This document shows, in pieces, positions 25,160-34,544 of a DNA stretch of 64,000 nt (the stretch's first letter is position 1; each line of letters opens with the position of its first letter). Both the position numbers and the translations under genes were made by a program. The notes beneath the pieces are model-generated. The model worked only from the letters and a program-made list of their open reading frames with translations. It did not search any database and was not told the DNA's origin. Source of the DNA: an uncultured Acetatifactor sp. (GTDB taxonomy: Bacteria > Bacillota > Clostridia > Lachnospirales > Lachnospiraceae); the NCBI GenBank assembly GCA_947625475.1, contig CANQOL010000007.1:1-64000 (forward strand), written 5' to 3'.

Positions 25160-26830
25160 ATGAAATCAGACATTCAGATCGCTCAGGAGGCGGTGATGGA
25201 GCCGATCACCCAGGTGGCGCAGCGCCTGGGTCTGGATCCGGATGAATTGGAGCTTTACGGCAGATACAAGGCAAAGCTGACCTCTCAGTGCCTGGAGAGA
25301 CTGAAGGATGAGCCGGACGGGAAACTGATTCTGGTGACGGCCATCAATCCCACCCCTGCGGGGGAGGGGAAGACCACCACCACCGTGGGGCTGGGGCAGG
25401 CCTTTGGACGGCTGGGAAAGCGGGCCGTCATCGCCCTCAGGGAGCCTTCCCTGGGGCCCTGTTTCGGGATCAAGGGGGGAGCGGCGGGAGGCGGCTATGC
25501 CCAGGTGGTCCCCATGGACGACCTGAATCTGCACTTTACGGGGGATTTTCATGCCATTACCAGCGCAAACAATCTGCTGGCCGCGCTGCTGGACAATCAT
25601 ATTCACCAGGGAAACGAGCTGCAGATCGATCCCAGGCAGGTGGTGTGGAAGCGCTGTGAGGATATGAATGACAGGGCGCTGCGCAATATCGTCATCGGTA
25701 TGGGCGGCAAGGCGGACGGCGTGGTGCGGGAGGATCACTTTGTCATCACGGTGGCCTCCGAGATCATGGCGGTGCTGTGCCTGGCCAGCGATATGGAGGA
25801 TCTCAAGGAGAGGCTCTCCCGGATCGTGGTGGCCTACAATTATCAGGGGGAGCCTGTGACCGCCAGCCAGTTAAAGGCGGTGGGCGCTATGGCGGCCCTC
25901 TTGAAGGACGCCATGAAGCCCAATCTGATTCAGACGCTGGAGCACACGCCGGCTCTGGTCCACGGGGGGCCCTTCGCCAATATCGCCCACGGCTGCAATT
26001 CCCTGATCGCCACCCGGACGGCCATGAAGCTGGCCGACTACTGTATCACGGAGGCGGGCTTTGGCGCGGATCTGGGAGCGGAGAAGTTCTTTGACATCAA
26101 GTGCCGCATCGGCGGCCTGAAGCCGGACGCGGCGGTGCTGGTAGCCACTATACGGGCACTGAAATATAACGGGGGAGTGGCCAAGGCGGATCTTAACCGG
26201 GAAAATCTGCCGGCGCTGCAGGCGGGGATCGTCAACCTGGAGAAGCACATTGAGAACCTTCAGAAGTACGGTGTCCCTGTGGTGGTGACCTTGAATTCCT
26301 TCGTGTCGGACACTCCCGCGGAGGAAGCGTTTGTGAGGGAATTCTGTCAGAAAAAAGGCTGTGCCTTTGCCCTGTCCCAGGTTTGGGAGAAGGGGGGCGA
26401 GGGCGGCGTGGAGCTGGCGGAAAAGCTGCTGGAAACTCTGGAGACAAGGGAGAGCCGCTTCCGGCTGCTGTATCCGGATGAGCTCGGCCTGAAGGAGAAG
26501 ATCCGTACCGTTGCCCGGGAGATCTACGGCGCCGGCAGCGTGAGCTTTTCCCCGGCGGCGGAAAAGCAGATCAGACGTCTGGAGGAACTTGGCTATAGGA
26601 GCCTTCCCGTCTGTATGGCGAAGAATCAGTATTCCCTGTCGGACGATCCCGCAAAGCTGGGGCGGCCCAGCGGATTTGAACTGAGTGTGCGGGAGGTTTA
26701 TGTGTCCGCGGGAGCGGGCTTTGTGGTGGCGCTCACCGGCACGGTAATGACCATGCCCGGGCTTTCCAGGACGCCGGCGGCCTACCAGATCGACGTAAAC
26801 GACGAGGGAGTCATCACCGGATTATTTTAG
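25160..26830 (+). CDS. fhs: Formate-tetrahydrofolate ligase
   Basis: 556 residues with the P-loop [18 protein letters not shown], the substrate region [22 protein letters not shown], and the C-terminal [19 protein letters not shown]. It forms 10-formyl-THF from formate and ATP, feeding purine and one-carbon pools. The ATG at 25160 has GGAGG ten bases upstream; a GTG two codons earlier overlaps the ftsK stop and is less well spaced. Followed 24 bases later by folD, the next step of the same pathway. Confidence 0.96.
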   Translation: MKSDIQIAQEAVMEPITQVAQRLGLDPDELELYGRYKAKLTSQCLERLKDEPDGKLILVTAINPTPAGEGKTTTTVGLGQAFGRLGKRAVIALREPSLGPCFGIKGGAAGGGYAQVVPMDDLNLHFTGDFHAITSANNLLAALLDNHIHQGNELQIDPRQVVWKRCEDMNDRALRNIVIGMGGKADGVVREDHFVITVASEIMAVLCLASDMEDLKERLSRIVVAYNYQGEPVTASQLKAVGAMAALLKDAMKPNLIQTLEHTPALVHGGPFANIAHGCNSLIATRTAMKLADYCITEAGFGADLGAEKFFDIKCRIGGLKPDAAVLVATIRALKYNGGVAKADLNRENLPALQAGIVNLEKHIENLQKYGVPVVVTLNSFVSDTPAEEAFVREFCQKKGCAFALSQVWEKGGEGGVELAEKLLETLETRESRFRLLYPDELGLKEKIRTVAREIYGAGSVSFSPAAEKQIRRLEELGYRSLPVCMAKNQYSLSDDPAKLGRPSGFELSVREVYVSAGAGFVVALTGTVMTMPGLSRTPAAYQIDVNDEGVITGLF

Positions 26831-26854
26831 AAAAGCGGAAAAGAGGGATGCAGA

Positions 26855-27718
26855 ATGGCACAGATCATAGACGGCAGGAAGATCAGCGCGCAGATCAAGG
26901 ATGAGGTAAAGGAACAGGTGGCGGCCCTGCGCCGGCAGGGCAGGGAGGTCGCGCTGGCGGTGATCCAGGTGGGCCAGGATCCTGCCTCCACCGTGTATGT
27001 GGGGAACAAGAAGAAGGCATGCGAGTATGTGGGAATCCGTTCCCTTTCCTACGAGCTGCCCCAGGAGACCACGCAGGATGAGCTCCTTGCCCTCATTGAC
27101 GGGCTCAACGAAAGGGCGGATGTGAACGGTATCCTGGTCCAGCTCCCCCTTCCCGGCCAGATCGACGAGAGCGCGGTGATCGGCAGGATTTCCCCCCTGA
27201 AGGATGTGGACGGGTTCCATCCCGCCAATGTGGGGGCCCTGTGTATCGGCAGGCCCGGCTTTGTCTCCTGCACGCCCGCCGGAATCATCCAGCTTCTGAA
27301 GCGCTCCGGGGTGGAGATCGAGGGGAAGGAGTGCCTGGTGATCGGCAGGAGCAATATCGTGGGGAAGCCCATGGCCCTTTTGCTGCTGCGGGAGAACGGG
27401 ACAGTCACCGTGGCCCACAGCCGGACCCGGAATCTGAAGGAGATCGCCTCCCGGGCGGATATTTTGGTGGCAGCCGTGGGCAGGCCCCGGATGATTACGG
27501 CCGACTATGTGAAGGAGGGAGCCGTGGTGATCGATGTGGGGATCCACAGGAACGAGGGCGGAAAGCTCTGCGGGGATGTGGATTTTGACAGCGTATCGCC
27601 CCGCTGCAGCGCCATCACGCCGGTGCCCGGGGGCGTGGGCCCCATGACAATCGCCATGCTTATGAAAAACTGCGTAGAGAGTGTAGCCCTGCAGGATGCA
27701 GGAAGTTTGAGAGGATAA
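26855..27718 (+). CDS. folD: Bifunctional methylene-THF dehydrogenase / methenyl-THF cyclohydrolase
   Basis: 287 residues with the FolD motifs: YVGNKKKACEYVGI (catalytic Lys), LVQLPLPGQID, KDVDGFHPANVG, the Rossmann segment VIGRSNIVGKPMALLLL and TPVPGGVGPMTIAMLM. It interconverts methylene-, methenyl- and formyl-THF and is transcriptionally paired with fhs. Confidence 0.97.
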   Translation: MAQIIDGRKISAQIKDEVKEQVAALRRQGREVALAVIQVGQDPASTVYVGNKKKACEYVGIRSLSYELPQETTQDELLALIDGLNERADVNGILVQLPLPGQIDESAVIGRISPLKDVDGFHPANVGALCIGRPGFVSCTPAGIIQLLKRSGVEIEGKECLVIGRSNIVGKPMALLLLRENGTVTVAHSRTRNLKEIASRADILVAAVGRPRMITADYVKEGAVVIDVGIHRNEGGKLCGDVDFDSVSPRCSAITPVPGGVGPMTIAMLMKNCVESVALQDAGSLRG

Positions 27719-27724
27719 GAGAGC

Positions 27725-29239
27725 ATGAAATGTCCGAATTGCGGGGCAGAGGTGGATGAAAACTCTCTTTACTGCAGCGTCTGCGGACAGGACATCCATA
27801 TGGTCCCGGATTATGAGTGCGAAGTGGAGCACAGTATGAGCGAGACCATGAGCCGCATCATGGAGGATGTCTTTGACGACGCTCCTGAGGATTTGGGAGA
27901 GAGCCCGCCGAAGAGCCTCCCAAGAAGAGACCGGGGAGGCGGGGGGCGTGGCCCGGCAAAGCGCGGCAGACGGGGACGGAAGAGGGAAAAGGGCGGTTTC
28001 TTAAGCCTGTTCAGCATAGCGCTCATGGTGTGCGCCATTGTGGGGATCCTGGCGGCAGGCGGATATTTCTATGAGAATTATTCCCTGGATTATCAGCTGG
28101 ATCAGGCCCGGAGCTGTGTGCAGAAAAAAGAGTATGAGAGCGCCATCGGGTATTACGCCCGGGCGGCCCAGCTTGACAGATATAACATGGATATCCGTGC
28201 TTCCCTTGCGGATGTATATTTTCTGAATGGGAATGAGGAGGAATACATAGATCTGCTGATGCAGATCATCCGGGACGGATACTCGAACCGGGAGCAGGTG
28301 GAGACAGCCTACGGCAAGGTAATCGGTTATTACCGGGACAGGGAGGAGTATCAGACCATCTGCCGTCTGCTGGAGGCGTGCGGGGACGAACAGATCCGGA
28401 ACACCTATCAGAACTATATGGCGATGCCCCCGGAGTTCAGCAGCGACGAGGGCGTCTACGAGGAAGTGATTCCTCTCAAGCTGAGCTCCCCGGTGGAGGG
28501 CAGGATTTATTACACCCTGGACGGAAGCGATCCGGGGCCGGAGAGCGAGGTTTACACGGCGCCTATTTTTTTGGAGCGGGGCAGCTACCGGGTCAGGGCC
28601 GTGTTTGTGAACGGCTACGGCGTATGGAGCCCGGTGGTGGAGAAGGATTACGAGATTGAGCTGGCTGTTCCGAGAGCGCCCCGGGTGCTCACGGAGGACG
28701 GCGAATATTTCAGGCCCGCCTGGATTGTGGTGGAGGCGGCGGAGGGGGAAAATGTCTACTACACGGTAAACGGACAGGATCCCACTCTCCAGTCCTCTCT
28801 GTACACAGGGCCCATCCCGATGCCGATCGGAAGTAATATTTTCCGCTTTGCAAGCGCCAAGGAAGATGGTATCATGGGAGAGGTAGCCCTGAAAAAATAT
28901 GATTTGGAGCTGGATGCCCCGGTGAGCGTTCAGGACGCGGAGGCCTCCCTGATGGAGAAGATGTATCTCCTGGGAAAGGTGGAGGATCTGGCGGGCAGCT
29001 CCCAGGAGATCGCAGGTTACTATCAGTACCGTTATCAGTACGCTGTCACGATCGGGGAGAGAGATTACTATGTGATCGCGGAGCTGGAGAGTGACGGGGA
29101 CGGCAGCGCCACCCGCACCGGCAGCTACTACGCGGCGGATGTGCAGACCGGTGAGATTTACAGGCTGCAGATCGAGAGCGGACAAAGATATACGTTGTTG
29201 GAAATGATACAGGCCCCGGCCGCGGAGAGCGGCCAGTGA
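27725..29239 (+). CDS. Zinc-ribbon membrane protein with TPR-like region and chitobiase C-terminal repeats
   Basis: 504 residues. Order: zinc ribbon CPNC...CSVC (3-21), an acidic then basic linker, one transmembrane helix (about 95-117, SIALMVCAIVGILAAGGYF), an extracytoplasmic TPR-like helical region (about 120-230), two CHB_HEX_C_1 (chitobiase/hexosaminidase C-terminal) modules beginning RIYYTLDGSDP and NVYYTVNGQDP, and a C-terminal domain of about 90 residues. Zinc-ribbon plus single-pass proteins of this type are common in Clostridia and of unknown role; the Ig-like modules suggest cell-surface contacts. It starts six bases after folD, so is probably co-transcribed. Confidence 0.85.
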   Translation: MKCPNCGAEVDENSLYCSVCGQDIHMVPDYECEVEHSMSETMSRIMEDVFDDAPEDLGESPPKSLPRRDRGGGGRGPAKRGRRGRKREKGGFLSLFSIALMVCAIVGILAAGGYFYENYSLDYQLDQARSCVQKKEYESAIGYYARAAQLDRYNMDIRASLADVYFLNGNEEEYIDLLMQIIRDGYSNREQVETAYGKVIGYYRDREEYQTICRLLEACGDEQIRNTYQNYMAMPPEFSSDEGVYEEVIPLKLSSPVEGRIYYTLDGSDPGPESEVYTAPIFLERGSYRVRAVFVNGYGVWSPVVEKDYEIELAVPRAPRVLTEDGEYFRPAWIVVEAAEGENVYYTVNGQDPTLQSSLYTGPIPMPIGSNIFRFASAKEDGIMGEVALKKYDLELDAPVSVQDAEASLMEKMYLLGKVEDLAGSSQEIAGYYQYRYQYAVTIGERDYYVIAELESDGDGSATRTGSYYAADVQTGEIYRLQIESGQRYTLLEMIQAPAAESGQ

Positions 29240-29283
29240 CCGGTATTGAAGTATAAATGCCCCAAGGGCGGATAGGAGAAGAT

Positions 29284-30162
29284 ATGTACAAAATTTTAAA
29301 AGCGCAAGAGTTGACCACGAACATTTACCTGATGGATGTGGAAGCCCCCAGGGTGGCCAAGACCTGTGAACCGGGACAGTTTGTGATCGTCAGGACGGAC
29401 GGGGAGTCGGAGCGGATCCCCCTGACCATCTGCGATTACGACAGAGAGCGGGGGACGGTGACCATCGTGTTCCAGATTGTGGGCGCCGCCACTCAGATGA
29501 TGGCCCGGCTGCAGGAGGGGGACTCCTTCCGGGATTTCGTGGGCCCCTTAGGCTGTCCCTCGGATCTGACCAAGGAGGATGCGGAGAGCCTGAAGCGGAA
29601 GAGAATCCTGTTTGTGGCAGGCGGCGTGGGCGCGGCCCCCGTCTATCCCCAGGTGAAATGGCTCCATGAGAGAGGCGTGGACGCGGATGTGATCGTGGGA
29701 AGCAAGACCAGGAGCCTGCTGATTCTGGAGAAGGAGATGGAGGCGGTGGCGGGGAATCTCTACATAACCACCGACGACGGCTCCTACGGCAGAAGCGGCA
29801 TGGTGACCCAGACCATTCAGGATCTGGTGGCGGAGGGAAAGCAGTACGATGTGTGTATTGCCATCGGCCCCATGATCATGATGAAATTTGTCTGCAAGCT
29901 GACAAAGGAGCTTGGGATTCCCACCGTTGTCAGCTTAAACCCCATTATGGTGGACGGCACCGGCATGTGCGGGGCCTGCCGGGTGACGGTGGGCGGCCAG
30001 GTGAAATTTGCCTGCGTGGACGGACCGGAGTTTGACGGGCATCTGGTGAATTTTGACGAGGCCATGAGCCGCCAGCAGCTCTACAGGACCCAGGAGGGCA
30101 GGGCCTTCCTGAAGGCGAAAGAGGGAGAGACCCATCACGGCGGCTGCGGAAACTGCGGCTGA
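29284..30162 (+). CDS. NfnA-like FAD/NAD-binding ferredoxin-NADP reductase subunit
   Basis: 292 residues of the sulfide/dihydroorotate dehydrogenase-like family: FAD domain with RIPLTICDYD, NAD domain with FVAGGVGAAPVYPQVKWL, and a C-terminal [2Fe-2S] site in DGTGMCGACRVTVGG with the fourth Cys in FACVDG. The tail ends HHGGCGNCG. Paired with the downstream NADPH-dependent glutamate synthase-like subunit it matches NfnAB, which couples NADH, NADPH and ferredoxin by flavin-based electron bifurcation. The start at 29284 has AGGAG six bases upstream. Confidence 0.88.
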   Translation: MYKILKAQELTTNIYLMDVEAPRVAKTCEPGQFVIVRTDGESERIPLTICDYDRERGTVTIVFQIVGAATQMMARLQEGDSFRDFVGPLGCPSDLTKEDAESLKRKRILFVAGGVGAAPVYPQVKWLHERGVDADVIVGSKTRSLLILEKEMEAVAGNLYITTDDGSYGRSGMVTQTIQDLVAEGKQYDVCIAIGPMIMMKFVCKLTKELGIPTVVSLNPIMVDGTGMCGACRVTVGGQVKFACVDGPEFDGHLVNFDEAMSRQQLYRTQEGRAFLKAKEGETHHGGCGNCG

Positions 30163-30229
30163 TATGTGCGTGCAGGTGAAGTGTGACGAGGATGCCGGCA
30201 GGGCCGGCGGAAAGGATAAGGAGACGAGA

Positions 30230-31615
30230 ATGGATGTATTGAAGAAGGTGCCGGTGAGGGAACAGGATCCCCAGGTGCGTGCCGCGAATTTTGAGGAGGT
30301 TTGTCTGGGATACAATAAGGAGGAGGCCATGGAGGAAGCGTCGCGCTGTATCGGCTGCCGCAACGCCCAGTGCGTGAAGGGCTGCCCTGTGGCCATCGAT
30401 ATTCCGGGCTTTATCCAGCAGGTGAAGGCGGGAGAGATCGAGAAGGCATACGAGGTGATCAGCCAGGCCAGCGCCCTGCCCGCAGTGTGCGGCAGGGTGT
30501 GTCCCCAGGAGAGCCAGTGCGAGGGCAAGTGTATCCGGGGCATCAAGGGAGAGCCCATCTCCATCGGCAAGCTGGAGCGCTTTGTGGCGGATTACGCCCG
30601 GGAGGCAGGGATTGTGCCTGAGGGCGCCAGGGAGAAGAAGGGCAAAAAGGTGGCGGTCATCGGCTCCGGCCCCGCAGGCCTTACCTGTGCGGGAGATCTG
30701 GCCAAGATGGGCTACGATGTGACCATCTTTGAGGCCCTGCATGAGCCCGGGGGAGTGCTGGTGTACGGCATCCCGGAGTTCCGTCTGCCCAAGAAGGCGG
30801 TAGTGGCCAAAGAGATTGAGAATGTGAAGGCCCTGGGCGTGAAGATCGAGACCAACGTGGTGGTGGGCAAATCCGTGACCATTGACCAGCTGATCGGGGA
30901 GGAAGGGTATGAGGCCGTCTTTATCGGCTCCGGCGCGGGCCTTCCCAAGTTTATGGGGATTCCCGGGGAGAATTCCAACGGCGTGTTCTCCGCCAACGAG
31001 TACCTGACCCGGAGCAATCTGATGAAGGCCTTTGACGAGAATTCCAACACCCCCATTATGCGGGGCCGGAAGGTGGCCGTGGTGGGCGGCGGCAACGTGG
31101 CCATGGACGCCGCCAGGACCGCTCTGCGCCTGGGTGCGGAGGTACACATCGTATACAGAAGAAGCGAGGAGGAGCTGCCCGCCCGTGTGGAGGAAGTGCA
31201 CCACGCCAAGGAGGAAGGCATTATCTTCGACCTGCTGACCAATCCCACAGAGATCCTGGCCGACGAGAAGGGCTGGGTGACCGGCATGAAGTGCGTGAGA
31301 ATGGAGCTGGGAGAGCCGGATGAGTCCGGCAGAAGGAGGCCGGTGGTAAAGCCGGATTCCGAGTTTACCATGGATCTGGATACGGTGATCATGTCCCTGG
31401 GAACCTCCCCCAATCCCCTGATTTCCTCCACCACAGAGGGCCTTGAGGTAAACAAGTGGAAATGTATCGTGGCCAGCGAGGAAAACGGCATGACCAGCAA
31501 GGAAGGGGTTTACGCCGGCGGAGACGCCGTGACGGGAGCCGCCACCGTGATTCTGGCCATGGGAGCCGGCAAGGCTGCCGCCAGGGGAATTGACGAGTAT
31601 CTCTCCGGGAAATAG
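30230..31615 (+). CDS. gltA: NfnB / NADPH-dependent glutamate synthase small-subunit-like protein
   Basis: 461 residues: N-terminal iron-sulfur domain with CIGCRNAQCVKGCPV and CGRVCPQESQCEGKC, then FAD-binding GSGPAGLTCAGDLAKMGY and NAD(P)-binding VVGGGNVAMDAARTALRLGA. Commonly annotated gltA; with the adjacent FAD/NAD subunit it is more likely NfnB of the bifurcating transhydrogenase, since no large glutamate synthase subunit is nearby. AAGGAG lies seven bases before the ATG at 30230; the earlier ATG at 30164 lacks one. Confidence 0.9.
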   Translation: MDVLKKVPVREQDPQVRAANFEEVCLGYNKEEAMEEASRCIGCRNAQCVKGCPVAIDIPGFIQQVKAGEIEKAYEVISQASALPAVCGRVCPQESQCEGKCIRGIKGEPISIGKLERFVADYAREAGIVPEGAREKKGKKVAVIGSGPAGLTCAGDLAKMGYDVTIFEALHEPGGVLVYGIPEFRLPKKAVVAKEIENVKALGVKIETNVVVGKSVTIDQLIGEEGYEAVFIGSGAGLPKFMGIPGENSNGVFSANEYLTRSNLMKAFDENSNTPIMRGRKVAVVGGGNVAMDAARTALRLGAEVHIVYRRSEEELPARVEEVHHAKEEGIIFDLLTNPTEILADEKGWVTGMKCVRMELGEPDESGRRRPVVKPDSEFTMDLDTVIMSLGTSPNPLISSTTEGLEVNKWKCIVASEENGMTSKEGVYAGGDAVTGAATVILAMGAGKAAARGIDEYLSGK

Positions 31616-31630
31616 GAAAGAGGGACGCGT

Positions 31631-31930
31631 ATGGTGAGACATATTGTGCTGTGGAGTTATAAAAAGGAGCTGACAGATGAGCAGAGAAGGGAGGCCGGCA
31701 GCAGGATCCGGGAGCTGCTGGAGGCTGTGGCCCCCCTGGTGCCCGGCACCCGCTCCCTGCGGGTGGTGACCGAGGGGCTTCCCTCCGGCAGCCGGGATGT
31801 GGCCCTGCTCTCGGAGTTTGAGAGCCGGGAGGCCCTGGAGGCCTATCAGGTCCATCCGGCCCATCTGAAGGCAAAGGAATATGTGGGCAGCGTAACCTGC
31901 GGCAGGGCATGCATGGATTTTCAGGAGTAA
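31631..31930 (+). CDS. Dabb family (stress-responsive alpha/beta barrel) protein
   Basis: 99 residues, start MVRHIVLWSYKKELTDEQ, with the conserved hydrophobic-histidine opening and the ending VHPAHLKAKEYVGSV of the Dabb domain. These form small dimeric ferredoxin-like barrels; substrates are generally unknown. Probable operon member after the NfnB-like gene (15-base gap). Confidence 0.88.
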   Translation: MVRHIVLWSYKKELTDEQRREAGSRIRELLEAVAPLVPGTRSLRVVTEGLPSGSRDVALLSEFESREALEAYQVHPAHLKAKEYVGSVTCGRACMDFQE

Positions 31931-32011
31931 AGCGTTATGGGGACGGCCGGGCGGGAGAGGGGTCTTCTGCCCGGCGGAAAGTGCCCGCGGGGGCGGGCAA
32001 GGGGGTTACAG

Positions 32012-32887
32012 ATGATCTGTCCGAAGTGCAAAAATGAGTACCGGGATGGGATTACAGTCTGTGCGGACTGCGGGTGCGGTCTGGTGGAGGCGTCGGAGCT
32101 CGGGGAGAACTATGTGACGCTTCTCTCCGGCAGGGAAGACAGCGTGGAAACCATGAGGGAGTACCTGGAATACAGCGGGATCCGCGGGGTGGAGACCCGG
32201 CTGGCTGACGGAGGATATTTTTACGAGCTCCTGGTTCCGGAGGATGAGAGGCAGCAGGCCGCCAAGCTGGCCTCCGTCTTTGTGCGGCAGAAGCGCCTGC
32301 AGAAGCTCCAGGAGAATCCGGAGGTATCCCGGGAGCTGGAGCAGCAGGCCAAACCGAAGGCCTCCGGCGCCTATGTGGACAGCCGGGACAGGGCGGAGGA
32401 AAACCGGGCCAGCGCCTGGACGCTGCTGGCGGTGGGCGGCGGAGGCTTAGTGGTTCTGCTGCTCTGCGCCCTGGGGGTGATCCCCATTCCCTTCTTTGCG
32501 GGCGCCAACCGGTTTATGCTCTATGGGATTCTGGGGGCGCTCTTTGCCATCTTCCTGGTGATGAGCCTGGTATCCTTCCGGAGCGCCAAGACCTACAAGG
32601 CCAGGGCGGAGGTGGAGGACACCCTGCGGTCCGAAATCCTGAAATGGAGCCGGGAGAATCTGCGCCCGGAGAGAGAGAAGCTGTTTCAGGATCAGGGCTT
32701 TCAGGAGGAAATCCTCTATTTTCAGAGGACGGCCGCCCTCAAGGAGATCATCGGCAGACAGTTTGTGAATTTGGACGAGAGCTTTCTGGAGAGCGTTCTG
32801 GATGAGGTCTATGAGGCGGTCTTTGAGGATGCCGCCCCGGAGGACGGGGACAGTGCAGAGGACTGGGACGGCGGAGAACTCTCATGA
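32012..32887 (+). CDS. Zinc-ribbon membrane protein of unknown role
   Basis: 291 residues. An N-terminal zinc ribbon (CPKCKNEY...CADCGCG), a DUF2007-like segment (NYVTLLSGREDSVETMREYLEYSG) and two transmembrane helices near the middle (LLAVGGGGLVVLLLCALGVI; LYGILGALFAIFLVMSLV), then a soluble acidic helical end. The start at 32012 follows a GGGGG run and begins directly with the zinc ribbon; the earlier ATG adds 25 low-complexity residues. The end overlaps the rlmH start by four bases. Confidence 0.75.
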   Translation: MICPKCKNEYRDGITVCADCGCGLVEASELGENYVTLLSGREDSVETMREYLEYSGIRGVETRLADGGYFYELLVPEDERQQAAKLASVFVRQKRLQKLQENPEVSRELEQQAKPKASGAYVDSRDRAEENRASAWTLLAVGGGGLVVLLLCALGVIPIPFFAGANRFMLYGILGALFAIFLVMSLVSFRSAKTYKARAEVEDTLRSEILKWSRENLRPEREKLFQDQGFQEEILYFQRTAALKEIIGRQFVNLDESFLESVLDEVYEAVFEDAAPEDGDSAEDWDGGELS

Positions 32888-33363
32888 AGATTACGATTCT
32901 TTGTGTGGGAAAAATCAAAGAGTCCTTTTACCGGGAGGCGGTGGAGGAGTACGCCAAGAGGCTGAGCCGGTACTGTAAGCTGGAGATCCTGGAGACGGCG
33001 GACGAGAAGACGCCGGAGGGGGCGTCCCCTCTTTTGGAGGAACAGATCCGGCAGAGAGAGGGAGAGCGCCTTTTAGAAAAAATCCGGCCGGACGCCTTTG
33101 TGATTACCCTGGAGATCGGGGGGAAGCGCTGCAGCTCCGAGGCTTTTGCGGCCTATCTGGATCGATGCTTTACGGGAGGGAAGAGCCATCTGGTGTTTGT
33201 GATCGGGGGATCCCTGGGGCTTTCCCGGGAGGTGCGGGAGCGTTCCGATTGCGCCCTGAGCTTTTCCGATATGACCTTTCCCCACCAGCTGATGCGGGTG
33301 ATCCTCTGCGAACAGATTTACCGGGCCTTCCGCATCCTTCACGGGGAGCCCTACCATAAATAG
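32884..33363 (+). CDS. rlmH: 23S rRNA (pseudouridine1915-N3)-methyltransferase RlmH
   Basis: 159 residues, full family length. MKITILCVGKIKESFYREAVEEY at the start, the SPOUT-knot loop FVIGGSLGLS and the C-terminal SFSDMTFPHQLMRVILCEQIYRA with the final HGEPYHK. It methylates pseudouridine 1915 in helix 69. ATGA overlap with the preceding gene implies translational coupling. Confidence 0.97.
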   Translation: MKITILCVGKIKESFYREAVEEYAKRLSRYCKLEILETADEKTPEGASPLLEEQIRQREGERLLEKIRPDAFVITLEIGGKRCSSEAFAAYLDRCFTGGKSHLVFVIGGSLGLSREVRERSDCALSFSDMTFPHQLMRVILCEQIYRAFRILHGEPYHK

Positions 33364-33371
33364 TTTTCTTG

Positions 33372-33404
33372 ACCCATTGCAGAGAGAATCTCAATGGGTT
33401 TTTT
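33372..33404 (+). terminator. Terminator after rlmH
   Basis: ACCCATTG and CAATGGGT form an 8-bp stem followed by a run of T, nine bases past the rlmH stop and just upstream of the SbcD-like start. Confidence 0.88.
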
Positions 33405-33422
33405 CAAAAGCAGGGAGCGGAC

Positions 33423-34526
33423 ATGAAGATCATACACTGTGCGGACCTGCATCTGGATTCCCGGATGCAGACCCATCTGTCAAAGGAAAAGGCCAGGGAG
33501 AGGCAGGCGGAGCTGCTTGTGACCTTCCAGGAGATGGTAAGGTATGCGGCGGACAATCAGGTGGATGCCATTTTGATTGCCGGAGACCTTTACGACAAAA
33601 AAAATATTTCCGCCGCCGCCCGGAATGTGATCCGGGACGCCATTGGGGGGCATCCTCAGATTGACTTCTATTATCTGAAGGGAAACCATGATGCGGACAG
33701 CTTTTTGGGGAGCCTGGAGAAGATCCCGGAGAATTTAAAGCTCTTTGAGGATCACTGGGTGAGCTACACGGCGGATCCCGGGGAGGGCGGCAATATCACG
33801 GTAACCGGGGCGGAGCTTGGCCGGGAGACGGGCCAGTCCCTGTATCATCAGCTTTCTCTGGACAGGGAAAAGTTCAACATTGTGATGCTCCACGGGCAGG
33901 AGGCTCAGACGGGTGCGGAGGGCTGGGACTGTGTGGATCTGCGCAGGCTTCGGGACAAGGGGATCGATTACCTGGCCCTGGGGCATATCCACAGCTATAA
34001 GCTGGAGCGCCTGGACGGCAGGGGAATTTACTGCTATCCGGGCTGCCTGGAAGGAAGAGGCTTTGACGAGTGCGGAGAGCACGGCTTTGTGCTCCTGGAA
34101 ATCCAGGGGGAGAGCAGGACCTTTACCCATCGGTTTGTGCCCTTTGCCGGCAGGAGGTTCTATGCCCTGGAGGTGGATATCACCGGCTGTATGACCACCA
34201 CCCAGATCGGGGAGAGGATCCGGCGTGTGCTCGCGGAGGCGGCCCCAAGCCCCAAAAGCCTTGTGAAGCTGGTGCTCACCGGCCAGGTGGATGTGGAGTG
34301 CGAGAAGGAGCCTGCGCTGCTGTGCAAGCAGTTTGAAGAGGACTATTACTTTTTAAAGCTGGAGGACGAGTCCCGGCTCTGGGTGGATTACGCGGGCTTT
34401 GCCCGGGACGAATCCCTCAAGGGGGAGTTTGTGCGGACCGTACAGGGGGCCCCGGAACTGACCCAGGAGGAGAAGGCCGCCGTCATCCGCTGCGGCATCC
34501 AGGCCCTTTCCGGGGAGGAATTCTAG
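33423..34526 (+). CDS. SbcD-like DNA repair metallophosphoesterase
   Basis: 367 residues of calcineurin-type phosphoesterase: CADLHLDS, LIAGDLYDKKN, YYLKGNHDADS and the metal histidines in VMLHGQEAQ and YLALGHIHSY. The C-terminal capping region resembles YhaO/SbcD. These nucleases act with an SbcC-type ATPase on DNA ends and hairpins. The ATPase partner begins 18 bases downstream. The start at 33423 lies after the rlmH terminator, with AGGGAGC upstream. Confidence 0.9.
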   Translation: MKIIHCADLHLDSRMQTHLSKEKARERQAELLVTFQEMVRYAADNQVDAILIAGDLYDKKNISAAARNVIRDAIGGHPQIDFYYLKGNHDADSFLGSLEKIPENLKLFEDHWVSYTADPGEGGNITVTGAELGRETGQSLYHQLSLDREKFNIVMLHGQEAQTGAEGWDCVDLRRLRDKGIDYLALGHIHSYKLERLDGRGIYCYPGCLEGRGFDECGEHGFVLLEIQGESRTFTHRFVPFAGRRFYALEVDITGCMTTTQIGERIRRVLAEAAPSPKSLVKLVLTGQVDVECEKEPALLCKQFEEDYYFLKLEDESRLWVDYAGFARDESLKGEFVRTVQGAPELTQEEKAAVIRCGIQALSGEEF

Positions 34527-34544
34527 GGGCAGGAGGGATCGGAC

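Noticed and set aside
29945..31864. Open frame of about 640 codons on the minus strand opposite the NfnB-like gene
   Set aside because: The plus strand encodes clear NfnB and Dabb proteins over the whole region; the antisense frame is His/Gly/Leu-rich, as expected from GC-rich mirror coding, and has no family motif or ribosome site.
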